DNA of 64,000 bases from Bradyrhizobium sp. RD5-C2 (GTDB taxonomy: Bacteria > Pseudomonadota > Alphaproteobacteria > Rhizobiales > Xanthobacteraceae): positions 407,359-471,358 of the forward strand of contig NZ_BOVL01000012.1 of the NCBI RefSeq assembly GCF_019972155.1. Direction: 5' to 3'. Under the pieces are notes generated by a model. It was not told the DNA's origin. It was given only the letters and a program-made list of their open reading frames with translations, and made no database searches. Positions 1-7,301 of the stretch are shown here, in pieces. Position 1 is the stretch's first letter. Each line of letters opens with the position of its first letter. The position numbers were made by a program, and so were the translations under genes.

Positions 1-892
1 CGATCTTGAACTCGTGGCCTTCGGCCGGGCGGATTGTCACCTTCATCAGGCCGGCCGCGATATCGTTGCCGGTGTTGCCGATCTCGGTGCCCGCGCCGTC
101 CTTGTAGTTGCTCTGGGTGCGGTAGACCGCGCCGCCGAACACATCGACGTTCGGATCGGCGCGCACGCCGCCGAACACCGACCCCATGCCGCGGTCCTTG
201 TTGCTGCCGTAGGAACCCGACATGTCGACGCCCCAGCGTTCGCCGGGACGCACCACATCGTCGATATCCTTGGTGCGGAACGAGACCACGCCGCCGATCG
301 CGCCGGAGCCGTAGATATTCGCGGTCGGGCCGCGCACCACGTCGACGCCGCCGATCAATTCGGGATCGAGGAAGAACGAGCCGTTGGCGTTGTGGCCGGT
401 GCGCTGATAGTTCTGCCGCGCGCCGTCGACCACGACCGCGACGCGGCCGAAGTCCTGCAGGCCGCGGATGTTGATGACTGTCGCCGGATCGTCGCCGCGT
501 TCCTGGAACGAGACGCCGGGCACGTTATAGAAGATGTCGGAGACCCTGTTCGGCTGCAGGCCCTGAATCTTCTCCAGCGTGACGGAACTGACCGGCGCCA
601 GCGCGTCGATCGCGCGCTCTTCGGTCTTGGAGGCGACCGCCGTGATGGTGTCGAGTGATTGCACCGGCACCGCGCCGATCTGCGCGCGCGCATTCATCGC
701 AGATGACGCCGCCGCCTGCGGGTTGGCCGCAGGCTTCGGCTTGCGCTGGGCCTGCTTCGGCCGCTCGGTCGCGAGACGCGCAGCCGACGCATCGGCGGTT
801 TGCGCCAAACCGCTTGCCGGCAGCGCTGCCGAAAATGAAAACACCGACGCACCCAACATCAAGGCGCGCGAAACCCTAGCCCTGTCAGCCAT
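1..892 (-). CDS. hmuR: TonB-dependent heme receptor, C-terminal part outside window
   Basis: This is an outer-membrane receptor that would import heme or hemoglobin-derived heme using TonB energy. About 297 N-terminal residues are visible and the frame runs off the left edge. A signal peptide covers roughly residues 1-31. A TonB-box-like DTITAVASK sits at 79-87, followed by a plug domain from about 93 to 205 with VRGPTANIYGSGAIGG, which is typical of the hemoglobin/transferrin receptor family. The barrel begins after that. The ATG at 892 gives the signal peptide directly. The gene is divergent from hemP-hmuTUV, which supports heme over a ferric siderophore as substrate. The gene symbol is by analogy with Bradyrhizobium japonicum hmuR; bhuR or hutA are other names for the family. 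Confidence 0.88.
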   Translation of the reverse strand, partial: MADRARVSRALMLGASVFSFSAALPASGLAQTADASAARLATERPKQAQRKPKPAANPQAAASSAMNARAQIGAVPVQSLDTITAVASKTEERAIDALAPVSSVTLEKIQGLQPNRVSDIFYNVPGVSFQERGDDPATVINIRGLQDFGRVAVVVDGARQNYQRTGHNANGSFFLDPELIGGVDVVRGPTANIYGSGAIGGVVSFRTKDIDDVVRPGERWGVDMSGSYGSNKDRGMGSVFGGVRADPNVDVFGGAVYRTQSNYKDGAGTEIGNTGNDIAAGLMKVTIRPAEGHEFKI

Positions 893-1046
893 TCTAGCCC
901 CAGCCCGATCATCGCTTTTCTGGTTTGGCTGGCGTGCGCTCCACCGAGCGGCTTGCTGGCTACGTTGCGATGCAAGCCACAGGCTCGCATCGTGTGATGA
1001 TTGGTTACGAGCCGGCAACAAAACGGTCAAGAATGCGGCGGCGCTG

Positions 1047-1063
1047 TTTACATCGATTGTAAA
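1047..1063. promoter_or_regulatory. Perfect inverted repeat between hmuR and hemP, candidate operator
   Basis: TTTACA-N5-TGTAAA forms a perfect 6-bp-arm dyad in the 251-bp divergent gap between the receptor gene and hemP. Heme genes in Bradyrhizobium are known to be controlled by Irr with the HmuP coactivator. The site does not obviously match the Irr box I remember, so the bound factor is an inference. An AT-richer stretch with TTGAAGATTTCGAA at about 1115-1128 could be a second site. Confidence 0.45.
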
Positions 1064-1143
1064 GTGCGGCCGTTGGAATGCGCCTTCGCCCGCTTATACA
1101 AGCAAGCATCATTTGAAGATTTCGAAGGCGCAGCACCACGAGC

Positions 1144-1344
1144 ATGTCGGCAACTTCCGGAGACAACATCGGCGCGGCGGGAAAGCAGGCCGTATCAGAC
1201 GCGGCCAAAACGCTCGTCATGCACGGGAATCGCCTCGACAGCCGCGACCTGTTCTCGGCTGAGCGCGAGATCATCATCGTGCATGGCGAAGAGCATTACC
1301 GCTTGCGGCTGACCTCGCAGAACAAGCTGATCCTGACCAAATGA
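1144..1344 (+). CDS. hemP: Hemin uptake protein HemP/HmuP
   Basis: This 66-residue protein belongs to the HemP/HmuP family. The signature half is the C-terminus, with a DLFSAEREIIIVHGEEHYRL core and an ending in LTSQNKLILTK, which is the family hallmark. In Bradyrhizobium japonicum HmuP acts with Irr as a positive regulator of heme-uptake genes, so a regulatory rather than transport role is likely. It is the first gene of the hemP-hmuTUV unit. Its TGA overlaps the ATG of hmuT (ATGA at 1341-1344), which implies translational coupling. No strong Shine-Dalgarno sequence precedes the ATG. Confidence 0.9.
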   Translation: MSATSGDNIGAAGKQAVSDAAKTLVMHGNRLDSRDLFSAEREIIIVHGEEHYRLRLTSQNKLILTK

Positions 1345-2303
1345 CCGCCCCGATGACAATTTGTCGCACGCTCGCTTTGCTCGCGCTCTCCTGCCTGCTG
1401 CCGATCGGCGCAACCTCGGCCGAGGGCATCACCGTGCACGACGCGCGCGACCGCGACGTCGTGATCGACGATCCGACGCGGATCGTCTCGATCGGCGGTG
1501 CGATCACCGAGATCCTCTATGCGCTCGGCTTCGAGGACCGCATCGCCGGCGTCGATGCGACCAGTCTCTACCCGCCGTCTGCGCTGCGCGAGAAGCCCGA
1601 CGTCGGCTACATGCGACAGCTGTCGCCGGAGGGCGTGCTCGGCCTGCATCCGTCGCTGGTGCTCGCGGTGCAGGGCTCCGGGCCGAAGGAGACCATGGAC
1701 GTGCTGGAGGCGGCGAAGGTGCCGCTGGTGCTGGTGCCCGAGGCGTTCTCGGAAGCCGGGCTGGTCGAGAAGATCAAACTTGTGGGCCATGCCATGGGCG
1801 CCGATCCGCGCGCCGCTTGCCTCGCCAGCGCGGTGGAGAGCGATCTCGCACAACTGCGCACGCTGCGCGCCAAGGTCACAAAGCCGGTGCGCGTGATGTT
1901 CGTGATGTCGCTCTTGAACGGTCGGGCGTTGGCCGCGGGCCACAAGACCGCCGCGGACGAGATCATCCAGCTCGCCGGCGGCGTCAACGCGATCGACGGT
2001 TACGACGGCTACAAGCCGGTCAACGACGAGGCCATCGTGGCTGCTAAACCCGATGTCGTACTGTCGATCGATCGCGGCAAGGACTCGCTGACGTCAGATA
2101 CCGTGTTCACCCATCCGGCCTTCGCACTGACACCGGTTGCGACCAACAAGGCCTTCATCGCGATGGAGGGGCTTTATCTGCTCGGCTTCGGACCGCGCAC
2201 CGCGGCCGCGGCGCGTGACCTCTCGGTCAAGCTCTATCCGGCGCTGGCGCCGGAGGCCGCAACCTTCAAGCCGGCGGCGCTGACCGCGAATTGCCGGCAA
2301 TGA
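1341..2303 (+). CDS. hmuT: Heme ABC transporter periplasmic heme-binding protein
   Basis: HmuT binds heme in the periplasm and delivers it to the HmuUV permease. The 320-residue product starts with a signal peptide (hydrophobic core LALLALSCLL, cleavage near residues 26-28). It then has the cluster A-2 binding-protein fold with RIVSIGGAITEILYALG near the N-terminus. The conserved YPPSAL and KPDVGYMRQL segments, typical of HmuT, follow. The ATG overlaps the hemP stop, and the end overlaps hmuU (ATGA at 2300-2303). The order T-U-V matches known heme operons. Confidence 0.92.
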   Translation: MTAPMTICRTLALLALSCLLPIGATSAEGITVHDARDRDVVIDDPTRIVSIGGAITEILYALGFEDRIAGVDATSLYPPSALREKPDVGYMRQLSPEGVLGLHPSLVLAVQGSGPKETMDVLEAAKVPLVLVPEAFSEAGLVEKIKLVGHAMGADPRAACLASAVESDLAQLRTLRAKVTKPVRVMFVMSLLNGRALAAGHKTAADEIIQLAGGVNAIDGYDGYKPVNDEAIVAAKPDVVLSIDRGKDSLTSDTVFTHPAFALTPVATNKAFIAMEGLYLLGFGPRTAAAARDLSVKLYPALAPEAATFKPAALTANCRQ

Positions 2304-3400
2304 GCGTGCTGGCCGAACGCTCCGCGCGTGCGAAACAACGGCGCGCCGGCATGTCGCTACGGCCGGCGGCGACCCTCACCCTGCTCTGCCTGCTTGCGGC
2401 GCTCGCGGGGGCCGCCCTGGTCGCCCTGACGGTCGGGGCCGCGGGTATCCCAATGGCACGGCTTCCCGCCGCGCTCGGGCTATGGGGCGACGGCGCGGCC
2501 AACCCGTTGCTCGCGCGCGACCAGCTCGTGGTGTGGTCGATCCGGATCCCGCGGATCGCGGCGGCCGCGATGGTGGGCGCTCTGCTCGCCGTCTCCGGCG
2601 CCATCATGCAGGGCCTGTTCCGCAACCCCCTCGCCGATCCCGCGCTGGTCGGCGTCTCTTCCGGCGGCGCGTTTGCCGCCGCAGTGGCAATCGTGTTCAC
2701 CGACAGCCATCTCGGCGAGAGCCTGCGCTTCCTGCAGCATCAGTTGCTGCCCATCGCGGCCTTCGCCGGGTCGCTGATCACGACCATCGTGCTCTATGGC
2801 ATTGCGAGCCGTGGCGGCCGGACCTCGATCGCGATCTTCCTGCTCGCCGGGCTTGCGATTGCCGCGATCGCCAATGCCGGCATCGGGCTCCTGGTCTTCG
2901 TCGCCGACGACCGCCAGCTGCGCGACATCACCTTCTGGATGCTGGGTTCGCTGAGCGGCGCGACCTGGACCAAGCTCACGGCGCTTGCCCCCGTGCTGGC
3001 CGCGGCTCTGATCGCCTGCCTCTGGATCGCGCGCGGGCTCGACGTGCTGGTGCTTGGCGAAGCCGAGGCGTTCCACAGCGGCGTCGACGTCGAACGGCTG
3101 AAGCGCATTTCGATCGTCCTGGTGTCAGCGATGACCGGGGTCGCGGTTTCGGTCTGCGGTGTGGTCGGCTTCGTCGGCATCGTGGTGCCGCATCTGCTGC
3201 GGCTTGTGATCGGACCCGGGCATCGCCTGCTGCTGCCGGCTTCCGCATTGCTCGGCGCCATCCTGCTGGTCGGCGCCGACACCGTGGCACGCACCATCGT
3301 GGCTCCCGCCGAGATGCCGATCGGCATCCTGACCGCGGCGATCGGGGCGCCGTTCTTCCTCGCCATGCTGCTGCGCCAGCGCGGGCTGGTGTCACTGTGA
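2300..3400 (+). CDS. hmuU: Heme ABC transporter permease
   Basis: HmuU is the inner-membrane channel of the heme importer, FecCD family, 366 residues with about ten hydrophobic segments. Family motifs include GLFRNPLADPALVGVSSGG and the coupling-helix region GVVGFVGIVVPHLLRL that contacts the ATPase. I start it at the ATG at 2300, which overlaps the hmuT stop. A TTG nine bases upstream is in frame but less likely. Its own stop overlaps the GTG start of hmuV (GTGA at 3397-3400). Confidence 0.93.
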   Translation: MSVLAERSARAKQRRAGMSLRPAATLTLLCLLAALAGAALVALTVGAAGIPMARLPAALGLWGDGAANPLLARDQLVVWSIRIPRIAAAAMVGALLAVSGAIMQGLFRNPLADPALVGVSSGGAFAAAVAIVFTDSHLGESLRFLQHQLLPIAAFAGSLITTIVLYGIASRGGRTSIAIFLLAGLAIAAIANAGIGLLVFVADDRQLRDITFWMLGSLSGATWTKLTALAPVLAAALIACLWIARGLDVLVLGEAEAFHSGVDVERLKRISIVLVSAMTGVAVSVCGVVGFVGIVVPHLLRLVIGPGHRLLLPASALLGAILLVGADTVARTIVAPAEMPIGILTAAIGAPFFLAMLLRQRGLVSL

Positions 3401-4200
3401 GTTCGCTGATCGAAGCACAGTCGGTATCGATGACGGTCGGCGGCGCCACGCTGGTCGATGCGGTCTCGCTGCAGATCGGCGCCGGCGAGATGGTCGCGAT
3501 CGTGGGTCCCAACGGCGCCGGCAAATCGACCCTGCTGCGAATGCTGTCGGGCGATCTCCGTCCGTCGCGCGGGACGATCCGGCTCCGCCAGCGCGATCTC
3601 AATGCCTACGGTCCGCGCGAGCTGGCGCAGCACCGCGCGATGCTGTCGCAGCACGTCAACGTCACCTTCCCGTTCACGGTCGAGGAAATCGTCAGCATGG
3701 GCGCCGGCGAGAGCCCGCGCGCGGTGACGCGTGCGCTGGTCACTGCCGCGCTGGACGAGGTTGGGCTTTCGCATTTCCGTTTCAGGCAATTGCCGACACT
3801 ATCCGGCGGCGAGCAGCAGCGCGCGCATTTCGCCCGCGTGCTGGTGCAACTCGCCTGCGGCGAGGCGCTGCATGGGCCGGGGCTGTTGCTGCTGGACGAG
3901 CCGACCTCAAGCCTCGATCTGCGGCATCAGATCGACCTGGTCGAGACCGCCCGGCGGCGCGCCGCGCGCGGCACCGCCGTGATCGCGATCCTGCATGATC
4001 TCAACCTCGCGATGCGGTTCGCCGACCGCATCCTGCTGCTGCATCGGGGCCGGCTTGCCATCGACGGCGACCGTGCCGCCGCGATGCAAGCGGACACGCT
4101 TCGTAAGATCTTCGAGATCGACGCCACGATCGACTACACCGGGGGTGGCGTGCCGTTCCTGCTGCCGCAGACGATGCGGCCGGCGGCCAAGGCGACGTAA
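3397..4200 (+). CDS. hmuV: Heme ABC transporter ATP-binding protein
   Basis: HmuV is the ATPase of the heme importer, 267 residues. Walker A is GPNGAGKST at about residues 37-45, the ABC signature LSGGEQ at 135-140 and Walker B LLLLDEPT at 163-170. The open frame extends far upstream, antiparallel to nothing but overlapping hmuU in another frame. The true start is the GTG at 3397, because it overlaps the hmuU stop and places Walker A at the usual distance. It closes the hemP-hmuTUV unit; no clear terminator follows. Confidence 0.93.
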   Translation: MSSLIEAQSVSMTVGGATLVDAVSLQIGAGEMVAIVGPNGAGKSTLLRMLSGDLRPSRGTIRLRQRDLNAYGPRELAQHRAMLSQHVNVTFPFTVEEIVSMGAGESPRAVTRALVTAALDEVGLSHFRFRQLPTLSGGEQQRAHFARVLVQLACGEALHGPGLLLLDEPTSSLDLRHQIDLVETARRRAARGTAVIAILHDLNLAMRFADRILLLHRGRLAIDGDRAAAMQADTLRKIFEIDATIDYTGGGVPFLLPQTMRPAAKAT

Positions 4201-4308
4201 CGCCGCAAGCCTTATCCCGTCGCAACATCCGCGATTCACAAAACTGTCAGCCGGCTGTAACAGGCGGCTCGGAGAACACCGCATCGTTTGTACTTTGGGA
4301 GATCAACC

Positions 4309-5661
4309 ATGCGCCTGTCACTGCTCTGTTCCGTCGCCTCGATCCTGCTCGCCACATCGGCGTTCGCGCAGAGCGAGGGCGAATTCCCGGCGACGCTGGC
4401 AGGACACGCCGTGATGCCGGCGGAGAGCTTCATCGACGCCCCCACTGACGCGCCGGCCGATCTGAAGACATCGGGCAAATACACCACCGGCAAGCGCGTC
4501 GACGCCATCGGCACTGTGATCGGCAAGTCCTACGAGCGGCCGACCGGCGTGTCGCTGCCGTTCAAGGGCCAGCCGCTGCAGGGCCATTCCGGCATCAAGG
4601 CGATGCCGGACGGCTCGTTCTGGGTGATTACCGACAACGGCATGGGCGCGCGCTACAACTCGGCGGACTCGATGCTGTACCTGAACCGCTACAAGATGGA
4701 CTGGGCGAGCGGCAAGATCGAACGCCAGGAGACCGTGTTCCTGCACGACCCCGACAAGAAGGTGCCGTTCCGCATCGTTCATGAGGACACCGCCAAGCGC
4801 TACCTCACCGGCGCCGACTTCGACACCGAAGGCTTCCAGATCATCAACGATACCTTCTGGATCGGCGACGAGTTCGGGCCGTATATCCTCAAGGCCGACA
4901 AGACCGGCAAGATCCTCGCGGTGTTCGAGACGGTCGCCGACGGCAAGCCGGTGCGCTCGCCGGATCACTGGGCCGTGCAGTCGCCTGGCGCGCCCGGCGC
5001 CACCTACACCAACGTCAATCTGCGCCGCTCCAAGGGCTATGAGGGCTTTGCCTCCTCCAAGGACGGCAAGTTCCTCTACGGCCTGCTCGAAGGGCCGCTG
5101 TGGGATGCCGACAAGAAGGACTGGGAGAAGGTCGACGGCAAGGAAGCCTCGCGCATCCTCGAATTCGACGTCGCGGCGGAGAAGTTTACCGGTCGCTACT
5201 GGCAATATGTGTTCGAGCAGAGCGGCAACGCGATCGGCGACTTCAACATGATCGATCCGACCCAGGGCCTCGTGATCGAGCGCGACAATGGCGAAGGCAC
5301 CGCCGACAAGGCCTGCCCGCAGGGCACCCGCGGCGAGAACTGCTTCCCTGACCTCGCCAAGTTCAAGCGGGTCTACAAAATCGAGCTGTCGGACGCCAAT
5401 GTCGGCAAGCCGGTGCGCAAGATCGCCTATATCGACCTGATGAAGATCCGCGATCCGAACAAGAAGGCCCGCAAGCCGCTCAACGACGGTGTCTACACCT
5501 TCCCGTTCTTCACCATCGAGAACGTCGACCGGGTCGACGAGACCCACATCATTGTCGGCAACGACAACAACCTGCCGTTCTCCTCGAGCCGCGATCCGAA
5601 CAAGGCCGATGACGACGAGTTCGTGCTGCTCGAAGTCGGTGACTTCCTGAAGGCGAAGTGA
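4309..5661 (+). CDS. Secreted phytase-like esterase-domain protein
   Basis: The 450-residue product has a signal peptide (hydrophobic core LLCSVASILLATSAFAQ, cleaved after AFA-Q). It carries the domain called esterase-like activity of phytase, a beta-propeller-like fold. Supporting motifs are the GHSGIKAMPDGSFWVITDNG opening segment, the GFQIINDTFWIGDEFGPYI segment, and a C-terminal FTIENVDRVDETHIIVGNDN segment. The role is probably periplasmic hydrolysis of a phosphate ester or similar substrate, but the substrate is unknown. The start is the ATG at 4309 with GGGAGA eight bases before it. It lies 108 bases after hmuV, so it could be co-transcribed, though it has no known link to heme. Confidence 0.82.
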   Translation: MRLSLLCSVASILLATSAFAQSEGEFPATLAGHAVMPAESFIDAPTDAPADLKTSGKYTTGKRVDAIGTVIGKSYERPTGVSLPFKGQPLQGHSGIKAMPDGSFWVITDNGMGARYNSADSMLYLNRYKMDWASGKIERQETVFLHDPDKKVPFRIVHEDTAKRYLTGADFDTEGFQIINDTFWIGDEFGPYILKADKTGKILAVFETVADGKPVRSPDHWAVQSPGAPGATYTNVNLRRSKGYEGFASSKDGKFLYGLLEGPLWDADKKDWEKVDGKEASRILEFDVAAEKFTGRYWQYVFEQSGNAIGDFNMIDPTQGLVIERDNGEGTADKACPQGTRGENCFPDLAKFKRVYKIELSDANVGKPVRKIAYIDLMKIRDPNKKARKPLNDGVYTFPFFTIENVDRVDETHIIVGNDNNLPFSSSRDPNKADDDEFVLLEVGDFLKAK

Positions 5662-5689
5662 GCGGTTGCGCTTGCCGTCAACAACAGCG

Positions 5690-5792
5690 TCGTCGCCCGG
5701 CTTGACCGGGCGACCCAGTATTCCAGAGGCGCCCGAGTTCAACGGATAAGCCGCAGCGCACTGGATGCCCCCTCAAGGCGGGCATGACAGTG
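5690..5792. repeat. Palindromic dispersed intergenic repeat
   Basis: Two hairpins sit close together. The first has arms GTCGCCCGG and CCGGGCGAC around CTTGA; the second is an imperfect one around GGATGCCCCCTCAAGGCGGGC. The CACTGGATGC and GGGCATGAC words are familiar from Bradyrhizobium and Rhodopseudomonas intergenic repeats. It follows the phytase-like gene and may also end its transcript. Confidence 0.6.
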
Positions 5793-5917
5793 AATTTGCG
5801 GCAAACTCGGCGGGCCATAAGGTCAGCCTAATCCAACGGTTGTCTTGCAATTGTCCCTCTACCGAAGCGCTCAATGATGATAGCCTCCGCCAGTACGTGA
5901 ATCGCCTGGGGCAAATC

Positions 5918-6361
5918 ATGCGAGAAAAATCCAGCCTGACCTACATCGAGGCGTTGATCGCCGCGGGCTTCGTTGCGTATTTGAGCTGGGACGAGAGCTG
6001 GGGCCTTCCGCCTGGACTGGCCGCATTGCTTCTCGGCGTGATCGTCTACGTTGCCTACCTATGCCTGATGCGACGGTTGGTGAGATTTCACCAAAACAGC
6101 TATGAGATCGTGGCGACGATCCTGGCCGTTGCGTGGGGCGTGCTGGCTTACCTGGTCACTGGCGCGCTGCAGGCGGGGTTCGCCAACCAAATACCCGCCA
6201 CGTTGCTGATGCATCTGTGGCCCTGGATCGCGGCGCTGGCGGCTTTCATCGGAGCACTCACCAGCAAAGTGCGCTTCATGGACGATGTTCGCGAATATGT
6301 CGTCGGCCGCCGCGCGCGCTGGGACAATCAGCAATGGCTGGAGGAGGACGCGGGCTTCTAG
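5918..6361 (+). CDS. Small integral membrane protein, unknown function
   Basis: I do not recognise a family. The 147-residue product has about four hydrophobic segments: YIEALIAAGFVAYLSW, LAALLLGVIVYVAYL, IVATILAVAWGVLAYLV and HLWPWIAALAAFIGAL. It ends in a charged cytoplasmic tail rich in Arg and Trp. The ATG at 5918 is chosen because the upstream in-frame stretch runs through a repeat element. A GTG at 5897 is an alternative. Base composition is lower in GC than that of its neighbours. Confidence 0.6.
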   Translation: MREKSSLTYIEALIAAGFVAYLSWDESWGLPPGLAALLLGVIVYVAYLCLMRRLVRFHQNSYEIVATILAVAWGVLAYLVTGALQAGFANQIPATLLMHLWPWIAALAAFIGALTSKVRFMDDVREYVVGRRARWDNQQWLEEDAGF

Positions 6362-6380
6362 CCCGCATTCGCAAAAGCCA

Positions 6381-7217
6381 TCATTCCTTCCTGGTCCGGT
6401 AATCCCCGAACGTGGTGTCGCGCTGGTCGAGCTGGGTCTTCACGCTGGCGCCGTCGCGGCGGAAGCCGGCCATGTAGGCCTTGCTGGCCTCGGTGGTGAA
6501 GGCCAGCGCCTGGATCTCGGTGCCGGCGCGCATCGCGGCGCGGGCGCCCATGATCTCCATCGCGCGATGCACTGAGCGCTTGTTGAGCTGCTGCAGCTCG
6601 ACCGGCACCTTCGCGGCGCGCTCGGCGAAATCCAGCGTCTTCGCCTCCAGCTCGGCGAGCGGGAACGAGCGGGTCGCATAGCCCCACTCGGCGGCCTCGC
6701 GTCCAGACATCGCATCGCCCGTCAGCATCAATTCCATGGCGCGGCGCATGCCCACCAGCCAGGGGTGATACTGCATGTCGGGCGGGCTCATCAGCCGCAC
6801 CGGCGGATAGCCGATCTGGGCATCGTCGGCGACATAGACCACGTCGCAGGCAGTCGCGAGCTCGGTGCCGCCGGCGAGGCAATAGCCGTGCACCTGCGCG
6901 ATCACGGGCTTGGCGAGATCCCAGATCGAGAACCAGCCTTCGACGACGTGGCGCGACCACTGGCCGGGGCCGGGTGCCGAATGATAGGGCTGATCGACGC
7001 GGTTGTCGGCGGAGAGATCATAGCCTGCCGAGAAGCACGGACCCGCGCCGCGCAGGATCGAGATCGAAATGTCGGGATCGCGATCGGCCTGCTCCAGCAC
7101 CTCGAAGATCTCGCCGCGCAGCCGGTTGTTCAGCGCGTTGCGCTTCTCGGGCCGGTTCAGTGTGATGCGGCGGACGCGCGGTCGCGGATCATCGACGATG
7201 ATGTGCTGGTAGCTCAT
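6381..7217 (-). CDS. Enoyl-CoA hydratase/isomerase family protein
   Basis: This 278-residue crotonase would hydrate or isomerise an acyl-CoA thioester. The crotonase core is present: ITLNRPEKRNALNN near residue 18, the oxyanion-hole segment GPCFSAGYDL and HGYCLAGGTELATACDVV. The second glutamate position is replaced in the LMSPPDM region, so the exact reaction cannot be assigned. It lies 85 bases downstream of the muiA-like gene on the same strand. Its ribosome binding site GGGAGG is buried in a long hairpin (7222-7277), suggesting controlled translation. Confidence 0.85.
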   Translation of the reverse strand: MSYQHIIVDDPRPRVRRITLNRPEKRNALNNRLRGEIFEVLEQADRDPDISISILRGAGPCFSAGYDLSADNRVDQPYHSAPGPGQWSRHVVEGWFSIWDLAKPVIAQVHGYCLAGGTELATACDVVYVADDAQIGYPPVRLMSPPDMQYHPWLVGMRRAMELMLTGDAMSGREAAEWGYATRSFPLAELEAKTLDFAERAAKVPVELQQLNKRSVHRAMEIMGARAAMRAGTEIQALAFTTEASKAYMAGFRRDGASVKTQLDQRDTTFGDYRTRKE

Positions 7218-7221
7218 GGAA

Positions 7222-7277
7222 CCTCCCGATCTCAGGCTTTTTTTGCCGTTGGCAAAATGTTGCCCGAGATCGGGAGG
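7222..7277 (-). promoter_or_regulatory. Nested hairpin covering the ribosome binding site of the crotonase gene
   Basis: On the minus strand two 16-base arms (7277-7262 and 7237-7222) pair completely, with one G-U wobble. They enclose a smaller TTTTGCC-AAC-GGCAAAA hairpin. The downstream arm ends in GGGAGG, four bases before the ATG at 7217, so the folded RNA would hide the Shine-Dalgarno sequence. The inner hairpin is followed by a run of A, not T, in this orientation, so it is not a normal terminator for this strand. Confidence 0.6.
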
Positions 7278-7301
7278 GATGTCATCGGCTACCGGTGCAG
7301 A

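Noticed and set aside
2482..3396. Upstream extension of hmuV
   Set aside because: It overlaps hmuU and has no ATPase features. The GTG at 3397 overlapping the hmuU stop is the better start.
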